This document shows, one piece after another, positions 5,707 through 11,468 of a stretch of 11,468 nt of DNA. Origin of the DNA: DATAFO01 sp046728935 (GTDB lineage: Bacteria > Actinomycetota > Thermoleophilia > Solirubrobacterales > 70-9); contig JBKPFS010000175.1 in NCBI GenBank assembly GCA_046728935.1, positions 1 through 11,468 of the forward strand, in the 5' to 3' direction. The notes beneath the pieces were generated by a model. The model saw only the letters and a list, made by a program, of their open reading frames with translations, made no database searches and was not told the origin of the DNA. Numbering within the stretch: position 1 is the first letter of the stretch; each line of letters starts with the position of its first letter. The position numbers were made by a program, and so were the translations under genes.

Positions 5707-7137
5707 TTGACGCTGCGGCGACGCCTCATGCTGCTCTCCGCGTCGGCCGTGGCGATCGCCGTCTGCGCGGCCGCGGCCGGGAGCTACGTGGCGGTGCGGA
5801 ACGAGCTGCGCGGCCAGGTCGACGACAGGCTCGAGGCGCTGGCGAATGGGATCGGGCACCTGCCGCCCGTTGCCGGCGTGGCGACGGGAGAGGTGATCCG
5901 AAGCCGGCTTCGCGAGCTTCCGGCCGACGTCGCCCCGGCCCCGCTTGGCGGTGACGGCGCGACCTTCGTCCAGCGGATCAGCCCGAGCGGCGCACCAAGC
6001 GAGCTGCTGCGCGCCGAGTCCCCCCTCCCGGTCACGCCGGCGGACCGCGAGATCGCCATCTCGGGCGAGGGCCGCGAGCTCGTCGACCGAGAGGTGGGCG
6101 GCGACCAGGTGCGCGTCATCACCGCCCCGCTCGAGGGCGGGGGAGCAATTCAGTTCGCGACTTCGCTGGAGGGGGTCGACGACGTCCTGCACAGGCTCCG
6201 CCTCGTCCTGATCCTGGTGATCGCGAGCGGGATCGCGCTGGCCGCGTTCCTGGCGTGGGTCCTCTCGCGAACCGTGATCGCGCCGATCACGCAGCTCACC
6301 CAGGCCGCCGAGCACATCAGCCAGACGCAAGACCTCTCGCGCCGGATCGATGCTCCCGGCGAGGACGAGGTGGGCCGCCTCGCCCGCCGCTTCAACGCGA
6401 TGCTGGAGACGATCGCGAGCTCCCAGGCCGCCCTCGCGCGCTCCGTCAGCGCCCAGCGCCAGCTCGTCGCCGATGCCTCCCACGAGCTTCGGACCCCAGT
6501 CGCGAGTCTGCGAACCGACATCGAGTCCCTGCTCGAGCATCCCGAGCTCGCCCCGGACGAGCGGCAGCGGACCCTGGCCGAGACCGAGGCGCGAATCGAG
6601 GAGCTCACCAGCCTGATCAACGACGTGATTGAGCTCGGGCGCGGCGACGAGCCCGACGGTCGCGTGGAGGACGTGCGCCTGGATGAGATCGTCGCCGGGT
6701 GCGTCGCGCGGATGCGCCGCCTGGCGCCGGAGCGGATGATCGAGCTCCGCACCGAGCCGACCCTCGTCGAGGGACGCCCCGATCGCCTCGGGCGGGCGAT
6801 CAACAACCTGCTCGACAACGCCGACAAGTACAGCCCGCCGAGCGAGCCGATCGAGGTAACCGTCGACAACGGCGAGGTGCGCGTGCGCGATCGCGGCCCC
6901 GGGATCCCGCCCGCCGAGCGCGAGCACGTCTTCGACCGCTTCTACCGTGGGGCTGGGTCGCGCCGCGAGCCGGGGTCGGGGCTTGGCCTCGCGATCGTTC
7001 GCCAGGTCGCCGAGTCGCACGGCGGCGAGGTCAGCGTCGCGGCCCCGGCGGGAGGGGGCGCCGAGTTTCGCCTGCGCCTGCCGACGGGTGCCGGCCCGGG
7101 AGGTGATCTAGATTCCGTGGCGCGTGACGGCGCCTGA
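5707..7137 (+). CDS. Sensor histidine kinase (HAMP, HisKA, HATPase_c)
   Basis: This is a 476-residue membrane-bound sensor kinase, the partner of the adjacent response regulator. There are two membrane helices at about 7-30 and 164-187. The roughly 130-residue segment between them should lie outside the cell and be the sensor; I recognise no named domain in it and it has no cysteine. A HAMP linker follows (about 188-240), then the dimerisation H-box with His259 in VADASHELRTPV. The ATPase domain has the N-box AINNLLDNADKYS (Asn366/367/371), G1 DRGPGIP (395-401) and G2 GSGLGLAI (423-430). All catalytic motifs are intact. The start is TTG at 5707: an in-frame TAG at 5692 rules out anything further upstream, and a later ATG (MLLSAS) would remove the basic residues before helix 1. 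It lies 12 nt after the regulator and overlaps the P450 by 14 nt. Confidence 0.95.
   Translation: MTLRRRLMLLSASAVAIAVCAAAAGSYVAVRNELRGQVDDRLEALANGIGHLPPVAGVATGEVIRSRLRELPADVAPAPLGGDGATFVQRISPSGAPSELLRAESPLPVTPADREIAISGEGRELVDREVGGDQVRVITAPLEGGGAIQFATSLEGVDDVLHRLRLVLILVIASGIALAAFLAWVLSRTVIAPITQLTQAAEHISQTQDLSRRIDAPGEDEVGRLARRFNAMLETIASSQAALARSVSAQRQLVADASHELRTPVASLRTDIESLLEHPELAPDERQRTLAETEARIEELTSLINDVIELGRGDEPDGRVEDVRLDEIVAGCVARMRRLAPERMIELRTEPTLVEGRPDRLGRAINNLLDNADKYSPPSEPIEVTVDNGEVRVRDRGPGIPPAEREHVFDRFYRGAGSRREPGSGLGLAIVRQVAESHGGEVSVAAPAGGGAEFRLRLPTGAGPGGDLDSVARDGA
7099..7108 (+). promoter_or_regulatory. Strong Shine-Dalgarno inside the kinase gene, upstream of the P450
   Basis: GGAGGTGATC is complementary to ten consecutive bases of the conserved bacterial 16S rRNA 3' end. 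It lies within the last codons of the kinase and is much stronger than other ribosome sites in the operon. It is 15 nt from the GTG at 7124, longer than the usual spacing. A TAG at 7109 in the P450 frame excludes any nearer upstream start. It supports translation of the P450 from 7124, but the spacing leaves doubt. Confidence 0.5.
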
Positions 7138-8629
7138 CCCAGCCGGAGACGGGAACCCGCCGGGATACGGGGCGGACGTCGTCAGATCCCGGCCTGCCGG
7201 GATATTGCGCCCCGAGCCGATGTCCGCGAACCCGGTCCGGCGAGTCGTCGACGATGTCGTCACCGAGCGGCGGGCGACGGGGGCCTTCCCGCCTGGGCCC
7301 TCGGACTTCGACTTCAAGCGCACCCGGCAGATGGCGCACGATCCGCTGCCGATCCTGCTCTCCCTCTACGAGCGCTACGGGCCGATCTTCAGCGTCCGCA
7401 TCCTCCACAACCGGACCGTCTGGATGCTCGGCCCGGCGGCGAACCACTACGTCACGGTCTCGCACCCGGAGAACTTCCACTGGCGCGAGGGCAGCTTCGG
7501 CGACCTGATCCCTCTGCTCGGCGACGGCCTGCTGACGATCGACGGCGCCTATCACGACCGCGCTCGCCGGATCATGATGCCGGCCTTCCATCGCGAGCGG
7601 ATCGAGGCGGCGGTCGAGACCATGACCTCCGAGGCTCAGAGCGTCATCGACTCGCTTCGGGTCGGCGAGGTCGTCGATATCTACGAGTGGATGCGAGGCC
7701 TCGCGATGCGCATCGCGATGCGGGCCCTGCTCGGCCTCGACCCGGACGACGAGGGGCACGGCGCGCGGGCCGCCGAGCACTTCGAGCGGGCGCTCGGCTT
7801 CTACGGGATCGACTTCCACCTCCGGCTCCTCCGCGGTCCGCGTTCGCCGTGGCGGCGGCTGAACGCCTCCCGCAGGGTGCTCGACGAGATCGTCTTCGGG
7901 GAGATCGCACATCGCCGAGCGGCGCCCGACCCCGATCGGGGCGATGTCCTCAGCCTGCTACTCGAGGCGCGGGACGAGGACGGCTCGGGGCTCTCCGACG
8001 ATGAGATCCGCGACCAGGTGATGACGCTGATGTTTGCCGGTCACGACACCTCGACCTCCACGCTCACCTTCCTCGTCTACGAGCTGGCTCGAAACCCTCA
8101 CGCCCTGTCGCGGCTTCACGCCGAGCAGGACGAGGTGCTCGGCGGCAGCCCGCCGAGCCCGGCGCAGCTTCAGGGCGGGCTCCGATACCTCGACATGGTC
8201 CTCGACGAGACGCTGCGCCTCTATCCGCCCGCCTGGGTGGGGCCCCGGCGGGCGGTTCGCGAGTTCGAGTTCGGCGGCTACCACGTCCCGGCGGGCGCCT
8301 ACGTCAACTACTCCTCGTGGGCGAGCCATCGGATCCCCGAGGTCTTCCCGGAGCCGGAGGCGTTCATCCCCGAGCGCTTCGAGCCCGAGCGAAAGGCGGC
8401 GCTGCCACGCGGCGCCTACGTGCCCTTCGGTGGCGGGACGCGGATCTGCATCGGCAAGCGCTTCGGCCAGACGGAGGTCAAGCTCGTGGCCAGCATGCTG
8501 CTCCAGCGCCTCCGCCTCGAGCTGCTTCCCGGCCGCACGGTGACGATCCGCCAGATGCCGACGCTGAGCCCCGACGGCGGGCTGCGGATGCGGGTGCGCG
8601 AGCGGGCCGAGGCGGTCCCACTCGCCTGA
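7124..8629 (+). CDS. Cytochrome P450 monooxygenase
   Basis: This is a 501-residue soluble haem-thiolate monooxygenase, inserting one oxygen atom from O2 into an organic substrate. All hallmarks are present: helix-C basic motif HDRARR (144-149), I-helix AGHDTSTS (305-312) with acid-alcohol pair Asp308/Thr309, ExxR as ETLR (362-365), the PERF motif (416-419) and the haem loop FGGGTRICIG with Cys442 as axial ligand. The LYPPAWVGPRRA segment and length resemble the bacterial relatives of CYP4/CYP102-type P450s; I cannot assign a CYP family. There is no membrane anchor and no fused reductase, so it needs separate electron donors. GTG at 7124 overlaps the kinase by 14 nt. An in-frame ATG at 7220 would remove 32 Pro/Gly-rich residues that are not part of the P450 fold, so the true start could be there. 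It is the last gene of the operon and the substrate is unknown. Confidence 0.95.
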   Translation: MTAPDPAGDGNPPGYGADVVRSRPAGILRPEPMSANPVRRVVDDVVTERRATGAFPPGPSDFDFKRTRQMAHDPLPILLSLYERYGPIFSVRILHNRTVWMLGPAANHYVTVSHPENFHWREGSFGDLIPLLGDGLLTIDGAYHDRARRIMMPAFHRERIEAAVETMTSEAQSVIDSLRVGEVVDIYEWMRGLAMRIAMRALLGLDPDDEGHGARAAEHFERALGFYGIDFHLRLLRGPRSPWRRLNASRRVLDEIVFGEIAHRRAAPDPDRGDVLSLLLEARDEDGSGLSDDEIRDQVMTLMFAGHDTSTSTLTFLVYELARNPHALSRLHAEQDEVLGGSPPSPAQLQGGLRYLDMVLDETLRLYPPAWVGPRRAVREFEFGGYHVPAGAYVNYSSWASHRIPEVFPEPEAFIPERFEPERKAALPRGAYVPFGGGTRICIGKRFGQTEVKLVASMLLQRLRLELLPGRTVTIRQMPTLSPDGGLRMRVRERAEAVPLA

Positions 8630-8652
8630 ACGGCGCGAGCTTAGAGGCTGTC

Positions 8653-10359
8653 TTACGCGCCGCGGTCGGTCAGGTACTGATGGATCATCTGCACGGCCAT
8701 CGCCCCCTCGCCGACGGCCGACGCCACCCGCTTGACCGAGCCGAGGCGAACGTCGCCGGCGACGAACACCCCCGGAGCGCTGGTCTCCAGGAGATAGGGG
8801 TCCCGCTCCAGCGGCCAGGTGCACGACCCGCCCGCCACGAGCGCGTCGCGGCCCGAGAGGACGAACCCGCGCTCGTCCCGCGCCACCGTGCCCTCGAGCC
8901 ACTCGGTGTGCGGGACCGCGCCGATGAAGATGAACAGGGCGTCGGCGGGGATCTCCTCCTGCCGTAGATCGCTCGCCACCTCGAGCGCACGCAGCCGCGC
9001 CGCGCCATGCGCCGCGGCGATCCGCGTGCCCGTCCGCACCTCGATCCGCGGATCGGCCTCGATCCTGCGCACCAGGTAGTGCGACATCGCGGCGGCCAGC
9101 GAATCCGCGCGCACCAGCATCGTCACCCCCTTGGCGTGCTCGGCGAAGTGAAGCGCCGCCTGGCCAGCTGAGTTGGCACCCCCGACGACCGCGACCCGGA
9201 GCCCGCTCAGCTCCCGCGCCTCCGCGAAGCCCGCGCCGTAGTGGACGCCGCGGCCGACCAACTCGTCCACGCCGGGAGCGTCGAGGCGCCGATACGACAC
9301 CCCGCAGGCGATCAGCACGGCGGCGCATCGCAGCGGGTCGCCGTCGGCTAGCGCCAGAACGCGTTCGGGACCCTGGAGCTTCAGCCCGGTGACCTCCCGC
9401 AGGCGGACGATGTCGGCGGTGAAGCGCCGGCTCTGGCGCAGCGCGCGCTGGGCGAGGTCGGAGCCGGTGATCCCGCCCGGGAAGCCGAGGTAGTTCTCGA
9501 TCCGCGCGCTCTGGCCGGCCTGCCCGCCCGGCGCGTGGCGCTCGATCAGCAGGGTCTCGAGGCCCTCCGAGGAGCCGTAGACGGCGGCCGCCAGGCCGGC
9601 GGGACCGCCGCCCACGATCGCCAGGTCGTAGTAGTCCTGACGCGGACGCGTCGAGAGCCCCAGGGCCTCGGCGAGGGCGACCGGGGTCGGGCAATCCAGG
9701 CGCACGCCGTCGCCGATCAGCGCGACGGGCAGGGGACATTCCTGCGGCCGAGCGCCGAGCAACCCCGGCGCCCGGGGGTCGAGCTCCACGTCGATGAAGA
9801 CGTGATGGACGTCGTTTCGCCGCAGGAACTCGCGCAACGCCTGGGACTCGGTCGCCTGCTCGTAGCCGATGATCCGTACCGCGCGTGCCTCGTCGTCGGC
9901 GCGCCGCTGCCAGTCGGAGAGCAGGTCCATCGCCACCGGCAGCAGCTGGTCCTCGGCGGGGCGCAGGGGCTTGACGAAGAAGTGGTCGAGGACGCCCGCG
10001 TTGAGCCCGTCCAGCGCGGTGCCCATCTCCGCGTGCCGGCAGAGAACGATCGTCCGCGCCCCCGGGAAGTGCTCGCGGGCGATGGCGATGAACTCGAGCC
10101 CGGTGCCGTCGATGTCCTGGTCGGCGACGATCAGCGCCAGGCGCCCACCCTGGTCGCGCAGCTCGCGGATCACCTCGAACCCCGCCGCCGCGGAGTTGAC
10201 GCACAGCGCCTCGAAGCCCTGGGCGCCGAGCGCCAGCCGCAGATCCTGCTCGACGGCTCGGGCGAGCGCGGCGTCCTCGTCGACCACCAGCAGCATGGGA
10301 CGCGAGCGCTGCGGGAGCTCGGAGGGCGCGTCGATCACGGGCAGCTCGGGGCCGGTCAT
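8653..10359 (-). CDS. Receiver-domain / thioredoxin-reductase-like FAD oxidoreductase fusion
   Basis: This is a 568-residue three-part protein. Residues about 21-150 form a CheY-like receiver with Asp27/Asp29, acceptor Asp80 in IVADQDIDG and Lys130 in FFVKPL; the usual Thr/Ser is Cys107. Residues about 160-238 look like a small thioredoxin- or glutaredoxin-fold segment (VRIIGYEQATESQALREFL, then LPVALIGDG) without a CxxC. Residues about 244-568 are the two-dinucleotide-domain flavoprotein: FAD motif IVGGGPAGLAAAVYG, EN/GFPGGI segment, NAD(P) motif VVGGANSAGQAA (391-402) and C-terminal FAD motif VFVAGDVR (531-538). The catalytic CATC of true thioredoxin reductases is absent; GVHYGAGFAEA stands there. 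Thus it is a reductase-like protein of the group usually fused to receiver or cyclic-nucleotide-binding domains. I chose ATG 10359, which fits a leaderless transcript; GTG 10404 is the alternative. It converges on the P450. Confidence 0.9.
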   Translation of the reverse strand: MTGPELPVIDAPSELPQRSRPMLLVVDEDAALARAVEQDLRLALGAQGFEALCVNSAAAGFEVIRELRDQGGRLALIVADQDIDGTGLEFIAIAREHFPGARTIVLCRHAEMGTALDGLNAGVLDHFFVKPLRPAEDQLLPVAMDLLSDWQRRADDEARAVRIIGYEQATESQALREFLRRNDVHHVFIDVELDPRAPGLLGARPQECPLPVALIGDGVRLDCPTPVALAEALGLSTRPRQDYYDLAIVGGGPAGLAAAVYGSSEGLETLLIERHAPGGQAGQSARIENYLGFPGGITGSDLAQRALRQSRRFTADIVRLREVTGLKLQGPERVLALADGDPLRCAAVLIACGVSYRRLDAPGVDELVGRGVHYGAGFAEARELSGLRVAVVGGANSAGQAALHFAEHAKGVTMLVRADSLAAAMSHYLVRRIEADPRIEVRTGTRIAAAHGAARLRALEVASDLRQEEIPADALFIFIGAVPHTEWLEGTVARDERGFVLSGRDALVAGGSCTWPLERDPYLLETSAPGVFVAGDVRLGSVKRVASAVGEGAMAVQMIHQYLTDRGA

Positions 10360-10366
10360 GGGAAAA

Positions 10367-10372
10367 ACAGTA
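10367..10372 (-). promoter_or_regulatory. Candidate -10 element for a leaderless flavoprotein transcript
   Basis: On the minus strand TACTGT is followed by seven bases (TTTTTCC and C) and then the ATG at 10359. That places the expected transcription start on or beside the start codon. No Shine-Dalgarno precedes this ATG, which is consistent with leaderless translation, common in actinobacteria. The -35 region (TTACGA, 18 bp upstream) is weak. This is a visual match only. Confidence 0.3.
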
Positions 10373-10423
10373 GCCCTGTGACTGGCTCCGTCGTAACGCG
10401 CCACGCCTCACCCTGGCAGCCGC

Positions 10424-10429
10424 TAGGGT
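10424..10429 (+). promoter_or_regulatory. Candidate -10 element for the SucC-like gene
   Basis: TAGGGT lies 15 bases before the ATG at 10445 and would give a leader of roughly nine bases. The gene has no visible Shine-Dalgarno, which fits a very short leader. No good -35 hexamer is seen at the expected distance. The divergent spacer is only 85 bp, so promoters for both directions must overlap or abut here. Confidence is low. Confidence 0.25.
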
Positions 10430-10444
10430 TCCGCGCCGCTCCGC

Positions 10445-11468
10445 ATGCGCTTCTACGAGTACGAGTCACGCCGCATAGTCGAGCGCGCCGGGATCCCGGT
10501 GACCGAGTACGGCTTCTGCACCTCGAGCGCCGAGGCCCGCGAGGCTGCCGAGCGCATCGGCGGCCCGACGGTGGTCAAGTCGCAGGTCCTGACCGGCGGC
10601 CGGATGAAGGCCGGCGGCGTGAAGTTCGCCGACTCGCCCGAGGAGGCGGAGGCCCACGCAGCCGACATCCTCGAGCTCGAGATCGGCGGCCACATGCCGG
10701 TCGGCGTGCTCGTCGATCCCAAGGCCGAGGTGGAGCAGGAGTACTACGCGGCGGTGCTCTGGGACGGCCGCGCGAAGCGGCCGATGATGCTGTTCAGCGA
10801 CATGGGCGGGATCGACATCGAGCAGGTCGCGGAGGAGCATCCGGACCACGTCGGTCGCGCGCACCTCTCGAACCTCCTCTCGATCTCCGATTTCGAGGCC
10901 AAGCAGGTGGTCTCTCGCGTCGGGATGACGGGCTCGGAGCTGAACCGCGCCACGGCGGTGCTTGCGAGCCTCGCCCGCCTCCAGCGAGAGCACGACATGA
11001 CCCTGGCCGAGATCAACCCGCTCGCGCGCCTCGCCGATGGCTCCTTCGTCGCCCTCGATGCGCATATGGAGATGGAGGACGAGGCCGTTGGCCGCCAGCG
11101 GTCGATGCTGCACGAGATCGGCGTCGACCTCTCCGAGCCGCGCGAGCTGTATGAGCCGAGCGAGTTCGAGCGCAACGTCAAGGCGATCGACGCCGCCGAC
11201 CACCGCGGGGTGATCCAGGGCAAGGACCACGGCTTTCACGGCAACCTGGGGCTGGTCATCGGGGCCGGCGGCGGCTCGCTCACGCTCACCGACGCCGTCC
11301 GCAGCCAGGGCGGCGATCCCGCCAACTACGCGGAGATCGGCGGCAACCCGTCGGTCGCCAAGGCGATGGGGCTGGCGACCGAGGTGCTGCGCAAGGAGGG
11401 CGTCGAGAAGATCGCGGTGATGATGTCGATCGTCTCCAACACCCGGGTCGACATCGTCGCCCGCGGGG
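10445..11468 (+). CDS. ATP-grasp acyl-CoA synthetase beta subunit, SucC-like, cut by window edge
   Basis: The 341 codons seen match the succinyl-CoA synthetase beta / ATP-citrate-lyase superfamily, which couples ATP or GTP cleavage to formation of an acid-CoA thioester with a separate alpha subunit. The N-terminal ATP-grasp domain (about 1-235) has MRFYEYESRRI at the start, Lys45 and GGRMKAGGVK (51-60) for nucleotide binding, the GGIDIEQVAEEHP segment, metal-binding EINP (189-192) and Asp205. The CoA-ligase domain begins near 262 (HGFHGNLGLVIGAGGG). Positions that bind succinate in the E. coli enzyme differ: the Asn before GAG is replaced and the GIV triplet reads SNT (331-333). NYAEIGGNPS resembles the corresponding stretch of ATP-citrate lyase more than NFLDVGGGAT of SucC. 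The substrate is therefore uncertain. The reading frame runs off the right edge, losing about 40-50 residues; the alpha subunit gene is not in view. Confidence 0.88.
   Translation, partial: MRFYEYESRRIVERAGIPVTEYGFCTSSAEAREAAERIGGPTVVKSQVLTGGRMKAGGVKFADSPEEAEAHAADILELEIGGHMPVGVLVDPKAEVEQEYYAAVLWDGRAKRPMMLFSDMGGIDIEQVAEEHPDHVGRAHLSNLLSISDFEAKQVVSRVGMTGSELNRATAVLASLARLQREHDMTLAEINPLARLADGSFVALDAHMEMEDEAVGRQRSMLHEIGVDLSEPRELYEPSEFERNVKAIDAADHRGVIQGKDHGFHGNLGLVIGAGGGSLTLTDAVRSQGGDPANYAEIGGNPSVAKAMGLATEVLRKEGVEKIAVMMSIVSNTRVDIVARG

Noticed and set aside
5590..7020. A 476-codon minus-strand open frame under the regulator and kinase genes
   Set aside because: Antisense shadow with low-complexity composition and no domain signal, whereas the plus-strand frame has all kinase motifs.
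8631..8662. CGGCGCG / CGCGCCG inverted repeat at the convergent gene ends, as a bidirectional terminator
   Set aside because: Only seven pairs with an 18-nt loop, one arm lies in the flavoprotein's last codons, and no T-run follows on either strand.
7958..10411. An 817-codon minus-strand open frame spanning the flavoprotein and part of the P450
   Set aside because: It is out of frame with the flavoprotein and Arg/Ala-rich throughout; the true frame with FAD motifs ends at 8653.

Overview
The window is high-GC, densely coded DNA. Strong G/C at third codon positions, GTG/TTG starts, a GTP-type PEP carboxykinase and the style of the gene families suggest a chromosomal segment of a high-GC actinobacterium, possibly of the Thermoleophilia type. 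That placement is inference, since no rRNA or other marker gene is present. I see no mobile element, tRNA, rRNA or CRISPR array.

Layout. (1) Positions 1-1742, minus strand: GTP-dependent PEP carboxykinase, cut at its C-terminus by the window edge. (2) Positions 1905-2189, plus: a 94-residue three-helix membrane protein of the GlsB/YeaQ/YmgE (transglycosylase-associated) family, divergent from PEPCK. (3) Positions 2460-8629, plus: six tightly packed genes, namely MacB/FtsX-type ABC permease, its ATPase, a small membrane-anchored protein with two cysteines, an OmpR-type response regulator, a sensor histidine kinase and a cytochrome P450. Junctions are overlaps of 1, 4 and 14 nt or gaps of 12-15 nt, so this is almost certainly one transcription unit. 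(4) Positions 8653-10359, minus, convergent with the P450: a fusion of a receiver domain, a thioredoxin-fold-like linker and a thioredoxin-reductase-like flavoprotein that lacks the redox CxxC. (5) Positions 10445-11468, plus, cut by the right edge: an ATP-grasp acyl-CoA synthetase beta subunit of the SucC superfamily, with altered residues at the succinate-binding positions.

How the genes may work together. The central operon looks like an envelope-sensing and export module. The kinase and regulator would sense a compound or stress outside the membrane, the ABC pair with its small anchored partner would act on it at the membrane, and the P450 would oxidise a hydrophobic substrate. A P450 as the last gene of an ABC plus two-component operon is the most unusual aspect of the window. 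The CxxC-less flavoprotein next door could be a stress-responsive reductase, and whether it supplies electrons to the P450 is an open question. PEPCK and the SucC-like enzyme belong to central carbon metabolism and are probably separate transcription units.

Non-coding DNA is limited to 1743-1904, 2190-2459, 8630-8652 and 10360-10444. The first two contain clear short palindromes or hairpins that no gene explains.
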